62,869 nt of DNA from Pseudomonadota bacterium (GCA_021851865.1 JAJZBU010000014.1:1-62869); one strand, 5' to 3'. Counted from the stretch's first letter, positions 1-10,866 are shown. Numbers and translations: made by a program. The notes: a model not told the origin generated them from the sequence alone.

Positions 1-525
1 TCGTTGAAATTAAGTCAAAGACCATTCCAATCAGCAAAAACCCACACAAATTGTCTGTACTCGATTCTTAAAGACCTCGGCCATCGATCTTCTCGATCAC
101 CGCCCTAGCAGGGAGCGCGTATTCTACAGCCTGGAGCATGTGCGTCAAGCCCCTGTCGGAATTTTTTCCGGATGTTCGTCCATGTGGACCGGACAACGCC
201 CGCAAGATCATCGGCCTTGATCATGCCAGTACGCTCCGCAGCCCATCGCAAGCGGCTCCGGCCCTTGCCTAACCAGTCGACAAAGCGGGTGTTCTCCACT
301 GCAGACGGATCGTGTCCCGGGAAGTGGCGTCACTGAAGGGCGTCGTTGGTCATCGCGTCGTCTCAGCCCCAAGCACTCAAGGACTGCGCGCGTTGGGTTG
401 GGAAACCTGATTCCGACTCGACAGACTAAGGCGGTTTTATCCGTACGCCGACATGCAGGCTTGGCGACAGCGTCCTCTGGCATTTTCACCCGATGGACTG
501 GCTGGCCCGCGGCTGCAACGATTTC
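1..525. other. Left edge without a secure gene
   Basis: No convincing coding region is visible here. Two short minus-strand open frames (105-299 and 208-489) match no family I recognise, lie in different frames and have no good ribosome binding site; they could be the remains of a decayed gene. A short symmetrical stretch, TCGGAATTTTTTCCGGA, lies near 160-176. The stretch begins downstream of the RIO kinase stop codon at 526. Confidence 0.4.
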
Positions 526-1386
526 TCACTCATCCAGTTCGCGTTCACGCAGAGCCCGCTGACGCGCGGCTTCTTCAGCCAAAGCGCTGCGTATCTCGCG
601 CATGACACCGCGCAAATCGATATGCCGGTGCTCGATGGCGACGTGTCCGGTCAATTCACTCTCTGGATGCAGATGACCACTTTGATACAAAGCCCAGATT
701 TCCTCACCATAGGGCCGTTCGCGCAGATCCGGGGCAAATCGCCCGAAAAATTCTCCCAGCCGTGCGACATCGCGCTGTAGCAAGGCTTGGGCATGGGCAT
801 TGGCCGCCGCATCGACCGCCTGCGGAAAGTCGATGATCACCGGGCCACTGGCGTCGAGCAGAATGTTGTATTCCGACAGATCGGCGTGCACATAGCCGGC
901 GCAGAGCATGCGCACGACTTCGCGCAAGAGCTCAGCGTGCAGGATATGAGCCACTTCTGGCGATAGCATGCCAACGTCGTGCAAACGCGGCGCTGGCCCA
1001 CCATCTTCGCCGGCGACCAGGTCGAGCAACAACACCCCTTCAAAAAAGGCGCGCGGACGCGGCACCCGCACACCGACCTGCGCCAGCGCCTGCAGCGTCA
1101 TCCACTCAGCACTGTGCCAGACCTCTTCCTGCTCATGCCGACCATAGCGACTGTGCTTGTTCATGGCTCGGGCACGGCGGCTATCGCGTACCCGCCGTCC
1201 TTCCTGATAGATCGCAGCCTGACGAAAAGAACGATGCTGTGCGTCCTTGTAGACCTTGGCGCAGCACAACTCACCCTGCACGCGCACCAGATAGACCTCG
1301 GCTTCCTTACCCGTCTTCAAGGTGGCCTCAATGCCATCGATGAAGCCCTCCTCGAGCAAATTGAGCAAGCGTGGCGGCGTTTTCAT
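526..1386 (-). CDS. RIO-type serine protein kinase
   Basis: A 286-residue atypical protein kinase of the RIO1 family, predicted to be cytosolic. Visible motifs are the ATP loop LKTGKEAEVYLV near residue 23, the lysine-bearing CAKVYK, the catalytic loop VHADLSEYN and the metal-binding IIDFPQ. All key residues are present, so it should be active; the substrate cannot be told from sequence. The start MKTPPRLLNLLEEG was chosen because the 31 codons upstream in the open frame are arginine/serine-rich and unlike the family. It sits 7 bases after the STAS gene and is probably co-transcribed with it. Family identity is strong; bacterial function is poorly known. Confidence 0.88.
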   Translation of the reverse strand: MKTPPRLLNLLEEGFIDGIEATLKTGKEAEVYLVRVQGELCCAKVYKDAQHRSFRQAAIYQEGRRVRDSRRARAMNKHSRYGRHEQEEVWHSAEWMTLQALAQVGVRVPRPRAFFEGVLLLDLVAGEDGGPAPRLHDVGMLSPEVAHILHAELLREVVRMLCAGYVHADLSEYNILLDASGPVIIDFPQAVDAAANAHAQALLQRDVARLGEFFGRFAPDLRERPYGEEIWALYQSGHLHPESELTGHVAIEHRHIDLRGVMREIRSALAEEAARQRALRERELDE

Positions 1387-1393
1387 GATCGGA

Positions 1394-1915
1394 TCACGTA
1401 CAGGGCCCTTCACCCTGAAGTCGCTGTGCCGTCTCGAGCGACTGGACGAGATCGCTGAAGGCCTGGTGATTGGTCTCATTCATGGCCATCAAGCGGCGAT
1501 GTGCATCGATGACTTTTTGCGTCACGTCGTACTGCCCCTGCTCCTCTTTCGGCAATTCCGCCAGACTACCGGCGGCGAGATGGGCATCCTCCCACTGTTG
1601 CAACAGGATGAAGAACTGCTCAAAGCCCATGCTGCGCAAGATACGGGTGACGTCGGGATTGGTCGACAGGATGACCGGTTTACCCTGCGCCTGCTGACGC
1701 AAATAGACCGGAATCTTGGCGAGCAGACCGAGCGTCGTGCTGTCGACCAGGGTCGTGGCGCTGAGATCGATGAGTACGGAAGAGAGCTTCTGGTCATGAA
1801 ACATGCGTTCGAGAAAGCCATCAAGGCTGGTGCACATGGGCACGCGCACCTCACCGATGAGCTTGAGGACATAGGTGCCCTCATAGATGCCATAAAGAAT
1901 GCGACCGGATTGCAT
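1394..1915 (-). CDS. STAS-domain anti-sigma factor antagonist (GigB/HsbA-like)
   Basis: A 173-residue protein with a STAS domain over about residues 1-115, followed by a helical tail of about 55 residues containing KVIDAHRRLMAMNETNHQAF. The serine-bearing LVDSTTLGLLAK segment is where STAS antagonists are normally phosphorylated. The gene follows the PP2C response regulator with a gap of one base (TAGTATG); an alternative start three codons upstream (1924) would overlap it. This pairing matches GigA/GigB of Acinetobacter and HsbR/HsbA of Pseudomonas, where the phosphatase controls the phosphorylation of the STAS partner. Role in stress or biofilm switching is inferred from those pairs. Confidence 0.85.
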   Translation of the reverse strand: MQSGRILYGIYEGTYVLKLIGEVRVPMCTSLDGFLERMFHDQKLSSVLIDLSATTLVDSTTLGLLAKIPVYLRQQAQGKPVILSTNPDVTRILRSMGFEQFFILLQQWEDAHLAAGSLAELPKEEQGQYDVTQKVIDAHRRLMAMNETNHQAFSDLVQSLETAQRLQGEGPCT

Positions 1916-1916
1916 A

Positions 1917-3101
1917 CTAACCATTTTTCTCGACCACCAAAATGGCGACATCATCAGGAACTTCGACCGTGCCATCGACACCCAGCCGATTGGCCAGAGA
2001 CTGCACATCACGGCAGCCCGCCGCGACCCACTGTAGGAGTTTAGCTTCCTTGTCCGGCAAATGCCCATCCATAATTTCGAGCACGCCATCGGACATCGCC
2101 ACCAGGGTCCAGCGCTCCGGCAAATCGACAGCGATGTCCTCGTATTTGGCCTCGGCAAACAGACCCACCGGCAAGCCGCTACCCTGCAATTGCACCGTTC
2201 CCGCCGCGCTGACCAGGATGGGCGGCGGAAAATGCGCTCCGACGCAATAGGTCAGATGGTTCGAGGCGAGGTCGATGACGCCGCAGAACATGGTCAGGTG
2301 TTTACCCAGCGCCATGCCGAGAAGTTCATGATTGACGCTGGTCAGGATGCGCGCCGGCGACAGGCTGGCGACCGCCTTGCGGCGTTCGTAATGCCGCTGG
2401 ATACGCGTCGTCAGGGTCTTGAGGAAGACCGTGATGAAAGCACTCGAAGCGCCATGTCCGGAGACATCGGCGAGATAAAAAGCGACGCGCTGCTCGCCGA
2501 GACGAAAATAGTCGACGAAGTCGCCACTCAAGTAAAGCGAAGGGACGATGCGATGACTGAAGACATAGCCATCGACCTGCCAGGGTGTCTCCGGCAGCAT
2601 GCGCAACTGGATGCGGCGTCCCGCTTCCTGGTCTTCCTCGAGGACGTCGAGATTGCGCTCGAGCTCGCGATTGGCCAGCTCCAGCCGCTCACGATAAACA
2701 CGATTCTCACGCAGCAGCTGTCCACGCTCCAGAGCGCGGCGGACGGCGTGCTCGAGCACTTCCATCTCGACCAGCGGCTTGAACAGATAGTCGCAGGCGC
2801 CGAGGCGCAAGGCGGTGACGACATCGGCCATATCGCCCTGGCCCGAGACGACGATGACCGGCGTCTCGGGTGACTCGGAGGTCACCACACGCAGAAGATC
2901 AAGGCCATCGAGCGCCGGCATGCGCAGATCGCAAATGAGCAGATGAGGGTTCTTCTGGCGGAAGAGTTCAAGACCCTGACGACCATCCCCCGCCACCAGA
3001 ATTTGATAACCGCTGTCTTCGAGATAGACCGCCATGCTGTCGCGCACGAGGGGCTCATCATCGACGATCAGGACGCTTGCTGGACTTTCGGCCGGCGACA
3101 T
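1917..3101 (-). CDS. Response regulator with PP2C-type phosphatase output (GigA/HsbR-like)
   Basis: A 394-residue protein. Residues about 8-125 form a receiver domain (LIVDDEP at the start, phosphoacceptor aspartate in LLICDLRMPALDG, KPL near 105). A coiled-coil linker follows (RENRVYRERLELANREL), then a PP2C/RsbU-type serine phosphatase over about 180-394 with the metal-binding LSGDFVDYF and ADVSGHGASSAF. It should dephosphorylate the downstream STAS protein when its receiver is phosphorylated. The start MSPAESPASV was chosen since the receiver begins eight residues later; the much longer open frame upstream is not receiver-like. Transcribed divergently from a PilZ gene, with an operator-like palindrome between them. 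Confidence 0.88.
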   Translation of the reverse strand: MSPAESPASVLIVDDEPLVRDSMAVYLEDSGYQILVAGDGRQGLELFRQKNPHLLICDLRMPALDGLDLLRVVTSESPETPVIVVSGQGDMADVVTALRLGACDYLFKPLVEMEVLEHAVRRALERGQLLRENRVYRERLELANRELERNLDVLEEDQEAGRRIQLRMLPETPWQVDGYVFSHRIVPSLYLSGDFVDYFRLGEQRVAFYLADVSGHGASSAFITVFLKTLTTRIQRHYERRKAVASLSPARILTSVNHELLGMALGKHLTMFCGVIDLASNHLTYCVGAHFPPPILVSAAGTVQLQGSGLPVGLFAEAKYEDIAVDLPERWTLVAMSDGVLEIMDGHLPDKEAKLLQWVAAGCRDVQSLANRLGVDGTVEVPDDVAILVVEKNG

Positions 3102-3164
3102 GGGCAAAGACGTTCTCAACGGAGCAGGTGCCGGACACGGTACTCCTATCCGCCCATCGACGCA

Positions 3165-3176
3165 AGATTGCAATCT
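3165..3176. promoter_or_regulatory. Perfect 12-bp palindrome in divergent promoter region
   Basis: AGATTGCAATCT is a perfect 12-base palindrome. It lies in the 160-base gap between the divergent PP2C regulator and PilZ genes, 63 bases from the former start and 85 from the latter. This is the position expected of an operator, but no factor can be assigned and chance cannot be excluded. Confidence 0.3.
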
Positions 3177-3261
3177 CGCGCCAAGGCTCTTAAATAGATC
3201 AGGTGACCCCCCTAATCTGCGGATCGGAGAGGTCCTCGCCACGACAGAAGGAGGCTCTGGC

Positions 3262-3567
3262 ATGAGCTCTACACGCTTTTCACATGACGAAAAACGACAA
3301 TTTCTACGCCTGTTTGTCCAATCGGACGTCGCGCTGACGGATCGCAGCGGCGAGCACCACACGGGGCTATGCCTCAATCTTTCAGCCAGTGGCCTGCTCG
3401 TCGAAACCGCCTCCGCCTTGGCTCCCGGCGAGCACATCGAGATCCACCTACCCTCGCCGCAATCGAGTCTGCGTGATCTGCGCGTGCGCGCGCAGATCAT
3501 CCGCATCGAACCCGGTGAACGCTATGCGCACCGACTCGGGCTGCAGATCATCGAATTTCTCGACTAA
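3262..3567 (+). CDS. Small PilZ-domain protein
   Basis: A 101-residue single-domain PilZ protein, a likely cyclic di-GMP receptor. The N-terminal KRQFLRLFVQ contains an RxxxR-like basic stretch and residues about 43-50 read NLSASGLLV, the second PilZ motif ((D/N)xSxxG). The start is set by a strong AAGGAGG at 3248-3254, 7 bases upstream of ATG; the longer upstream frame is unrelated. Its last four bases overlap the convergent mlaA gene. With the adjacent phosphatase/STAS pair it may belong to a motility or biofilm control unit (inference). Confidence 0.82.
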   Translation: MSSTRFSHDEKRQFLRLFVQSDVALTDRSGEHHTGLCLNLSASGLLVETASALAPGEHIEIHLPSPQSSLRDLRVRAQIIRIEPGERYAHRLGLQIIEFLD

Positions 3568-4259
3568 TTGCCGGCGTCATCGGTGAAAGGATCGCTCTTC
3601 GGCGCCCCATGGATGAGGACATCGCGACGCTGCAGATAGATCTCACGCACCAGACTATAGGGATCACCATTGCTGTCGAGGCTGCCCTGCAAGGGCAGGA
3701 GGGCTGCGCGCTCATCGACGTAGTACAGGCCATCCGCCGCCAACTGCACTGACAAAGGATGGATGAGATAAGTCGGATACAGGCTAAGATCGAAGAGACC
3801 GGCGGGGGCGTCGCGCAGCGTCGATGGCCCCCAAAAAGGCAGCACGACATAGGGTCCGGAAGGGACGCCCCAGACGCCGAGGGTGATGCCGAGATCTTGC
3901 TGGTGCTTGGACAGGCCAACGCGGCTGCCGACGTCGATGAAGCCTGCGACGCCAAAAGTGGTGTTGACGATCAAACGCAGGAGATCGCCCCCGAATTGCC
4001 CACCCTTGGCCTGCAGACCATCATGCAGCACGACCAGGACGTCGCCGAGATTGTTGAAAAAATTATGAATCCCGCTCACAGCGAAGCCAGGCACGACATC
4101 GACATAGGCCGTCGCGACCGGTTTCATCACATAGCGATCGAGTCGCATATTGAAATTGAAGACCGGCCGGTTGTAAGCGACCCAGGGGTCGCGATCGCTG
4201 TCGGCGTGTGCTGGCAACCATAGCAGCAAGCCCACGACCAGAAGCAGTCTTCTCAACAT
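3564..4259 (-). CDS. mlaA: MlaA (VacJ)-family outer-membrane phospholipid transport protein
   Basis: A 231-residue MlaA homologue. MlaA removes phospholipid from the outer leaflet of the outer membrane and passes it to MlaC. Family landmarks are [14 protein letters not shown] near residue 24, [29 protein letters not shown] and PYSLVREIY. The N terminus [19 protein letters not shown] looks like a signal peptide cut at AHA|D, but no lipobox cysteine is present, although MlaA is normally a lipoprotein. The start overlaps the 3' end of the upstream KAS III gene by 7 bases. No other mla gene is in the window, which is common because mlaA is usually unlinked. Confidence 0.88.
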   Translation of the reverse strand: MLRRLLLVVGLLLWLPAHADSDRDPWVAYNRPVFNFNMRLDRYVMKPVATAYVDVVPGFAVSGIHNFFNNLGDVLVVLHDGLQAKGGQFGGDLLRLIVNTTFGVAGFIDVGSRVGLSKHQQDLGITLGVWGVPSGPYVVLPFWGPSTLRDAPAGLFDLSLYPTYLIHPLSVQLAADGLYYVDERAALLPLQGSLDSNGDPYSLVREIYLQRRDVLIHGAPKSDPFTDDAGN

Positions 4260-5377
4260 TTGCGCACAACCACACTCCCCACCGAGTAGCCTGCGCCAAA
4301 AGAGCAGATGACGCCATGAGCACCTTTCGCTAAGTCCTGACGATGCAGATGGAAGGCGATGATCGATCCGGCCGAGCTGGTATTGGCGTAGCGATCCAGG
4401 ATGATCGGCGCCTCATCGCGCGTCACCTCGCGCCCCATGACACGACGGGCGATGAGATCGTTCATGCTCAAATTGGCCTGATGCAACCAGAGCCGCTGCA
4501 GATTGTCGGGCACCAACTGCAGATCGCTGATGTGCGCGCTGATCTGCTCGGCGACCATGGGACACACTTCCTTGAAGACCTTGCGCCCTTCCTGCATGAA
4601 CAACTTGTTGCGATCGTCCCTGCCGGCGTCTTCGCAGCGATTGAGGAAGCCGAAATTGTTACGGATATTGTTGGAAAACTGCGTCTGCAATCGCGTCCCC
4701 AGCACCTGCCAGGGCGTCGCCGTCGCCGCCACATCATCAGCGTGCTCAAGCACGACGGCGGTCGCCACGTCACCGAAGATGAAATGGCAGTCGCGATCAC
4801 GCCACTCGAGATGCCCCGAGCAGATCTCCGGGTTGACCATCAGCAGGCGCCGCGCCGAACCGGCGCGCAGCATGTCGACCGCCACCTGAATACCGAAGGT
4901 CGCCGAAGAGCAAGCGACATTCATGTCAAAGGCAAAACCCTGGATACCAAGAGCTTGTTGCACTTCGATCGCCATCGCCGGATAAGCGCGTTGCATATTG
5001 GAGCAGGCGACGATGACACCATCGATCTCATCGGCGCGCCGACCGGCCGCGGCCAAAGCTTCGCGCGCTGCGCGCACCCCCATCTCGGCCTGCACCGACA
5101 ATTCCTCATCCGTGCGTGCCGCGATGCGCGGATAGAGACGCTGCGGATCGAGGATGCCTGCCTTATCGAGGACATAACGGGAACGAATGCCCGATGCCTT
5201 GACGATGAACTCGCTGTTGGAATGGCCCATAGCGCGCATCTCGCCGGCGGCGATGGCTTCGGCATGACGAGCATTGTAGAGATCGGCATAGGCATCGAAA
5301 GAAGCCACCAACTCTTCATTGGAGATGCTCTCGCTCGGCGTCCACAAACCCGTTCCACTGATCACCACATTCGACAT
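4253..5377 (-). CDS. Beta-ketoacyl-ACP synthase III-like condensing enzyme
   Basis: A 374-residue thiolase-fold enzyme of the FabH group. The catalytic triad is visible: Cys156 in [11 protein letters not shown], His299 in RLWLHQAN and Asn332 in [11 protein letters not shown]. It is longer than E. coli FabH (317), mostly from an inserted N-terminal region (about residues 20-60), as in Pseudomonas FabH-like proteins that condense medium-chain acyl-CoA with malonyl-ACP. An acyl-CoA ligase gene two positions upstream fits an acyl-CoA substrate, but that is inference. It lies 10 bases after hrpA and overlaps mlaA. Cytosolic. Confidence 0.87.
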   Translation of the reverse strand: MSNVVISGTGLWTPSESISNEELVASFDAYADLYNARHAEAIAAGEMRAMGHSNSEFIVKASGIRSRYVLDKAGILDPQRLYPRIAARTDEELSVQAEMGVRAAREALAAAGRRADEIDGVIVACSNMQRAYPAMAIEVQQALGIQGFAFDMNVACSSATFGIQVAVDMLRAGSARRLLMVNPEICSGHLEWRDRDCHFIFGDVATAVVLEHADDVAATATPWQVLGTRLQTQFSNNIRNNFGFLNRCEDAGRDDRNKLFMQEGRKVFKEVCPMVAEQISAHISDLQLVPDNLQRLWLHQANLSMNDLIARRVMGREVTRDEAPIILDRYANTSSAGSIIAFHLHRQDLAKGAHGVICSFGAGYSVGSVVVRKC

Positions 5378-5387
5378 AAAAAACTCC

Positions 5388-8300
5388 TCAAACTCTGGCG
5401 AGTATCTCTTGCCATAAGCGGTCCAGCCGCACCGCCGACACCGGCTGCGCCGTTTTCAAAACCTGGGCGAACAAGGCCACCCGGTACTCTTCAAGCAACC
5501 AACGATACTCATCGATGGCTGCGAGCGGGATCTGGCGTTGCCAGTACCGCTGTCTTTGTTCCTGCAGCGACTGCAGTCGCCGAGCCAGCTCACGCGCCGA
5601 TTGTTGATCCTTGTCCCACTGTCCACCGGCGCGCTCGATGCGCCAGGTGATGGCACGCAGATAGCGCGCGTAATGCTGCCAGACACGATAACCGAAATCC
5701 TGCAGCATATGTTCCGGAAACAGGCCGACGAGTTGTTGCTCGACGTCGACGACCAGAGGCTGCAGTGCCACCGCGACCGACGCCAGTCGCTGTCGCACCT
5801 CAACCAGCCCCGACAACAGGGCTTGTAGATCATGCAACATTTTCTCCGCCAGCGGATACAGTCCCTGCTGCACCAGCAGCAAAGCCCGCTGATAGTCGAC
5901 GCGCGTGCGTGGCGCCTTCTCTTGCAAGCCGGCCAAGTGCTGTACTATAGCCAGTATGAAATCGTCTGCCAAATCCTCGACACTGCCATGCCCTGTCCAG
6001 GCCAGCAGACCCGGTAGTCGTGCCGCTTTCTGACGCCAGGGCTTGAGTGCCGACGAAGTCTCCAAGGCGAGCAGACGCGCACAGCCACGGCGATGTATCG
6101 CCTGCGCGACCAGCGGCTGGGTACACAGAACACGCCGGCAACCCTGCCCTTCATCCTGCCAGGCGGGATAGACGACCTGGCGCTGCGCGCCCTCGCCTTG
6201 AATCTCCTGTTCCGGCATCTCCTCGCCTTGCCAACGCTGACACAGCTCGGCGGTAGCGAGCGCAGCGCGCGGCTGCGGACGCAGCTCGCGCAACTGTCCA
6301 TCGAGGACATCGCGCTCACGACCTTGCGCCAGAATCTGACCTTGTTCATCGATCACCCGGATATTCATGCGCAGATGGACAGGCAGACGCGCACACTGAA
6401 AATCACTGACCTCCACTTTGAGAGCACGGGCGCTCCACAGGGCATCGACGAGATCACGCCGCAACCCACGTCCCGGCGCTGGCAGCACCAGCGATTGCGC
6501 CAAAGCCGGCAGCGGCACGAGCTGGCGACGCAGTTCCTTCGGCAGAGTGCGCAGCAATTCGAGCACGAGGTCCTGATGCAGACCGGGAACCAGATACTCG
6601 AGCGCCGCCCAGTCCAAGCTCCAGTAACTGCCCAGGGGACAGATCAGGGTCACGCCATCGTGGGCGCTACCCGGCGCAAATTCGTAATGCAGGAGCAAAC
6701 TGCCGGCAGGGGTGGCCAGCTCATCGGGGAAATCCAGGGCGGCCAAGTAGTCTTCACGATGCATGAGCAAGTCGCGCGACATCAGCAGCAAATCGGGTTG
6801 TTCTTTCTCCGCCTGCCGCCGCCAGACTTCAAAACTGCGCACATCGCTGATCTCGAGCGGAATACGCTCGGCATAGAAATTTTTCTGCACCAACTCGTCG
6901 GCGAGAATGTCGCGGCGGCGCGCTTTTTCCTCGATCGCCTCAAGATCTTCGACGAGCGCGCGATTGGCGCGCAGAAAAGGCGCTTGCACCGAGATATCAG
7001 CACGCACCAAAGCATCGAGAAGAAAGATCTCGCGCGCCGCCGCGGCATCGATCGGCGCTAACGGCACCGGTCGCTCGGCGTAGATGACCAGTCCCATCAA
7101 GCTGGCCTGCTCCATGACCAAAGCACGTCCGGCGCGACGCGACCAGTGCGCTTGCTGATGACTGAACTTGAGCAGGTGGCGCAGATGTTTTTCGATCCAG
7201 GCGCCGTCGATGCGCGCGCAGTGGCGCAGCCAGACCTGACCGGTCTCTTGCATCTCGGCGGCGAGCACCCAAGGTGGTGGTTTTTTCACCAAGGTCGACC
7301 CGGGGTGAAGGTGCGCCTTCTGCTGCCGGCACATGAGCACTTCCCGCCCCGACTGGTGTCGCCCGATCTGAGATGGCAGGCCGAGCATCAAGGCGCAGTG
7401 AATGGCTTCATAGCTGGCGGCTTCCTGATTCAGGCGCCACCCGCGTTGATGCACTTCCAGCAGGAGCTGGCGATGCAGTTCACGCCACTCGCGCAGACGC
7501 AGCCAGGAGAGAAAATGCTGGCGCGCAAAGGTGCGCCGTGCACCGTCTCCTCCTGTCTCCCAAACTTCCTGCCAGGCCTCCCAGAGACGGACGAAGAAGA
7601 GAAAATCCGAGGACTCGTCACGAAACAAGGCATGCCGCTGATCCGCCGTGGCCGCCGCCGTCAGGGGCCGCTCGCGCACATCCTGGATGGCGAGAGCCGC
7701 GACGATGATCAGCACCTCACGCAGACAATCGAAAGCCGCGGCGGCGATGAGCATGCGTCCCAGCCGCGGATCGACAGGCCAAGCGGCGAGATCACGTCCG
7801 ATCGCTGTCAGGTCTGTCGTTGCCGACCAAGCGCCGAGCTCTTCCAGCACCCGATAGCCATCCTTGATGTAGCGCTCATCGGGGATATCGATCCATGGAA
7901 AATCGCTGGCATGGCCGAGCTTGAGATCACTCATCTGCAAGATCACCGCCGACAGATGTGTGCGCAGGACCTCGGGATCGGTGAACTGTGGGCGCGTACG
8001 CAAATCATCTTCACTGTAGAGGCGCACGCACAGGCCCGGTGCCAGACGGCCGGCCCGCCCCCGACGCTGATCGGCGGAAGATTGGGCGATCGCCTCGATG
8101 GGCAGACGCTGCACTTTTGAGCGATGGCTATAGCGGCTGATGCGCGCCTGTCCGGGGTCGATGACGAAGCGTATCCCAGGGACCGTCAGCGAAGTCTCCG
8201 CCACATTGGTGGCCAGCACCACGCGTTGCCCGGCGTGCGGCGCGAAGACGCGCTGCTGCTCCGCCGGTGACAGACGCGCGTACAGCGGCAGAATCTCACG

Positions 8301-9218
8301 CCCGGGCTCCGCCTTGTGCAAGAAGGCGTGCAGTTCGCGGATTTCACGCTCGCTGCTGGCAAAAACCAGGGCATCGCACGGCCCCCAGTGCCGCCGACGC
8401 GCCTCGGCATCGCAAAAGTGCAGAGCTTTGAGGACCGCCGCCGGCAAACCCTCCTGCCCCTCATCTGCTGCCGCGAAGGGCTGATAATAGGTATCGACCG
8501 GATGCTGTCGCCCGCCGACTTCGACCACCGGGGCGCCGCCGAAAAAAGCAGCGAAACGTTGCACGTCGATGGTCGCCGAGGTGATGACGAGTTTGAGATC
8601 GGGCCTTTGCGGCAAGATCAGGCGCAAGGCGCCGAGCAGAAAATCGATGTTGAGGCTGCGCTCATGCGCCTCATCGATGATGATGGCTTCATACTGGCGC
8701 AAGCGCCGATCACCGCGCATCTCGGCGAGAAGGATGCCATCGGTCATCAGTTTGACATAGCCATCCGACGAGGCCTGTTCGCTGAATCGCACCTTGCAGC
8801 CGACTTGGTCGCCGAGCCGGGTTTCAAGCTCCTCGGCGAGACGTTGCGCCACCTGCCTTGCCGCTAGGCGGCGCGGCTGCGTATGCGCGATCAGGCCACG
8901 GCAACCGAGCCCGGCCTCGAGGAGAATTTTCGGCAACTGCGTGGTCTTGCCGGAGCCGGTTTCACCCGCCAGCACCAGCACCTGATGCTGCGCCAAAGCG
9001 GCGAGAATCTCGGCGCGCGCTGCGACCACCGGCAGATCGGGATACTTCAGAAGCGGGCGATGCGCACGGCGCTGTGCCACCCAGGCGCGAGAAGCATCGA
9101 TCTGCGCCTGCCAGCGCGCATCCGTCCGTCCATCCGCCAGGGCGCGCAGCAGTCGCTGCGCGTCGCGACAGGCCAGGTCGTCAGGGTCGATCGCCGCTCT
9201 CGCAAGACTACTGGTCAC
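5388..9218 (-). CDS. hrpA: ATP-dependent RNA helicase HrpA
   Basis: A 1276-residue DEAH-box helicase, close to the usual HrpA length of about 1300. Motifs in order: Walker [12 protein letters not shown] near residue 83, the DEAH box in [17 protein letters not shown], and motif [10 protein letters not shown]. After the helicase core come the HA2/OB regions and the long C-terminal domain special to HrpA. HrpA acts on translation complexes and mRNA in the cytosol; in E. coli it rescues stalled ribosomes. It overlaps the acyl-CoA ligase stop by 11 bases, so the two are probably co-transcribed without an obvious functional link. Confidence 0.95.
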   Translation of the reverse strand: MTSSLARAAIDPDDLACRDAQRLLRALADGRTDARWQAQIDASRAWVAQRRAHRPLLKYPDLPVVAARAEILAALAQHQVLVLAGETGSGKTTQLPKILLEAGLGCRGLIAHTQPRRLAARQVAQRLAEELETRLGDQVGCKVRFSEQASSDGYVKLMTDGILLAEMRGDRRLRQYEAIIIDEAHERSLNIDFLLGALRLILPQRPDLKLVITSATIDVQRFAAFFGGAPVVEVGGRQHPVDTYYQPFAAADEGQEGLPAAVLKALHFCDAEARRRHWGPCDALVFASSEREIRELHAFLHKAEPGREILPLYARLSPAEQQRVFAPHAGQRVVLATNVAETSLTVPGIRFVIDPGQARISRYSHRSKVQRLPIEAIAQSSADQRRGRAGRLAPGLCVRLYSEDDLRTRPQFTDPEVLRTHLSAVILQMSDLKLGHASDFPWIDIPDERYIKDGYRVLEELGAWSATTDLTAIGRDLAAWPVDPRLGRMLIAAAAFDCLREVLIIVAALAIQDVRERPLTAAATADQRHALFRDESSDFLFFVRLWEAWQEVWETGGDGARRTFARQHFLSWLRLREWRELHRQLLLEVHQRGWRLNQEAASYEAIHCALMLGLPSQIGRHQSGREVLMCRQQKAHLHPGSTLVKKPPPWVLAAEMQETGQVWLRHCARIDGAWIEKHLRHLLKFSHQQAHWSRRAGRALVMEQASLMGLVIYAERPVPLAPIDAAAAREIFLLDALVRADISVQAPFLRANRALVEDLEAIEEKARRRDILADELVQKNFYAERIPLEISDVRSFEVWRRQAEKEQPDLLLMSRDLLMHREDYLAALDFPDELATPAGSLLLHYEFAPGSAHDGVTLICPLGSYWSLDWAALEYLVPGLHQDLVLELLRTLPKELRRQLVPLPALAQSLVLPAPGRGLRRDLVDALWSARALKVEVSDFQCARLPVHLRMNIRVIDEQGQILAQGRERDVLDGQLRELRPQPRAALATAELCQRWQGEEMPEQEIQGEGAQRQVVYPAWQDEGQGCRRVLCTQPLVAQAIHRRGCARLLALETSSALKPWRQKAARLPGLLAWTGHGSVEDLADDFILAIVQHLAGLQEKAPRTRVDYQRALLLVQQGLYPLAEKMLHDLQALLSGLVEVRQRLASVAVALQPLVVDVEQQLVGLFPEHMLQDFGYRVWQHYARYLRAITWRIERAGGQWDKDQQSARELARRLQSLQEQRQRYWQRQIPLAAIDEYRWLLEEYRVALFAQVLKTAQPVSAVRLDRLWQEILARV

Positions 9219-10866
9219 GCAGTTCGCGACGCAGGATCTTGCCGACCGGCGACTTCGGCAAAGCGTCGCGGAAGACGATGCTGCGCGGTACCTTGTAACC
9301 GGTGAGATTGGCGCGGCAATGCGCCAGCACGTCAGCTTCCGTCAACTTGGGGTCTTTGCGCACGACAAAGAGCTTGACCGCCTCACCCGATTTGGCGTCC
9401 TGCACGCCGACCGCCGCCGACTCCAGCACCCCCGCCAGGGTCGCCACCACGTCTTCGATCTCGTTCGGATAGACGTTGAAGCCCGAGACCAGAATCATGT
9501 CCTTCTTGCGATCGACGATGCGCAGATAACCATCCGGCTGAATCAAACCGATATCGCCGGTATGCAACCAGCCATCAGCGTCGATCGTCTCGGCGGTGGC
9601 CTCCGGACGCTGCCAGTAGCCTTTCATCACCTGCGGTCCGCGCACGCAGATCTCGCCGGTGGCGGCGATGGCCACCTCCTCGCCCTGCTCATCGATGATC
9701 TTGATCTCGGTGTTGGAGACCGGCAGACCGATGCTGCCGATCTGAATGGCGTCTACAGGGTTCATCGAAATCACTGGCGAGGTTTCGGTCATGCCAAAGC
9801 CCTCGCAGATACGACAGCCCGTGACACTCTCCCACTCCTGCGCCGCTTTATGGGTGAGAGCCATTCCTCCCGCCACGGTCATCTTCAGGGAAGAAAAGTC
9901 GAGTTGCCGAAATTGCGCATTGTTCAGCAAAGCGACAAACAGGGTGTTGAGGCCGGCGAAGGCGGTAAAGCGATGGCGCTTCATCTCTTTGACAAAAGCC
10001 GGCAGGTCACGTGGATTGGTGATCAGCAAAGCGTGTCCGCCCATCTCCATCATGCCCAGGCAACAGACAGTGAACGCAAAAATATGATAGAGCGGCAAAG
10101 GCGCGACCATCATCTCTCCACCTGGCTCGAAATGACCGAGCTGCACCCGCATCTGCAGGAGGTTGGCGACGAGATTGGCGTGCGTCAGCATCGCCCCTTT
10201 GGCGACACCGGTGGTGCCGCCGGTGTACTGAAGAATGGCGACGTCATCGCTTGCCGCCGCATGCGGACGCAGGCTCAGGCGACGACCACGGCGCAGCACA
10301 TCGCGCAGGGCGTGCACGCCGGGAATGCGATACGCCGGAACCATCTTCTTCACATGCTTGACGACGGCATTGACCAGGAGTCGGCGCGGTAAAGGCAGCA
10401 GATCACCGAGCTCGGTGATGATGACGTGACGTACCCCGGTCTGTGGCAGCACTTTCGCCACCAGCTGTCCAATATTGGCAAAAGACACCAAAGCCTTGGC
10501 GCCCGAATCATTGAACTGATGCACCATCTCACGCTCGGTGTAGAGCGGATTGGTGTTGACCACGATGAGTCCGGCGCGCATGGCGCCGAAGACCACTACC
10601 GGATACTGCAGAAGATTGGGCAACTGCACGGCGATGCGATCTCCCGGCTGCAGATCGGTGTGCTGCTGCAACCACGCGGCAAAGGCCGCCGACTGACGAT
10701 CGAGCTCGGCGTAGCTGAGGGTATGCTCCATATTGCTGTACGCGGGCTTGGCAGCATAACGTTTGATCGACTCGTCGAACAGCTCGAGGACGCTCTGATA
10801 TTTGCGCGTATCGATGCTGAACGGCACACTCGCCGGGTATTTGTCATGCCAAAACTCACGATCCAT
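9208..10866 (-). CDS. fadD: Long-chain-fatty-acid-CoA ligase
   Basis: A 552-residue ANL-superfamily enzyme that activates fatty acids to acyl-CoA through an acyl-AMP intermediate. It has the AMP-binding P-loop YTGGTTGVAKGAM near residue 215, the GWLHTGDIG segment, the hinge and fatty-acyl signature DRKKDMILVSGFNVYPNEIE, and the C-terminal catalytic lysine in PKSPVGKILRREL. Length matches FadD (about 560). No signal peptide; usually peripheral to the inner membrane. It stands 36 bases after the M61 peptidase gene and overlaps hrpA. Assignment to FadD rather than another acyl-CoA synthetase rests on overall similarity. Confidence 0.88.
   Translation of the reverse strand: MDREFWHDKYPASVPFSIDTRKYQSVLELFDESIKRYAAKPAYSNMEHTLSYAELDRQSAAFAAWLQQHTDLQPGDRIAVQLPNLLQYPVVVFGAMRAGLIVVNTNPLYTEREMVHQFNDSGAKALVSFANIGQLVAKVLPQTGVRHVIITELGDLLPLPRRLLVNAVVKHVKKMVPAYRIPGVHALRDVLRRGRRLSLRPHAAASDDVAILQYTGGTTGVAKGAMLTHANLVANLLQMRVQLGHFEPGGEMMVAPLPLYHIFAFTVCCLGMMEMGGHALLITNPRDLPAFVKEMKRHRFTAFAGLNTLFVALLNNAQFRQLDFSSLKMTVAGGMALTHKAAQEWESVTGCRICEGFGMTETSPVISMNPVDAIQIGSIGLPVSNTEIKIIDEQGEEVAIAATGEICVRGPQVMKGYWQRPEATAETIDADGWLHTGDIGLIQPDGYLRIVDRKKDMILVSGFNVYPNEIEDVVATLAGVLESAAVGVQDAKSGEAVKLFVVRKDPKLTEADVLAHCRANLTGYKVPRSIVFRDALPKSPVGKILRRELRDQ

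Noticed and set aside
105-489. Short minus-strand frames at the left edge as a gene with a frameshift
   Set aside because: No recognisable domain in either frame and no ribosome site; not enough to call even a pseudogene.
4343-5650. Long plus-strand open frame (435 codons) opposite the KAS III gene and hrpA
   Set aside because: Its product is rich in His, Arg and Asp with no domain, and the minus strand carries clear family motifs throughout; it is a GC-rich shadow.
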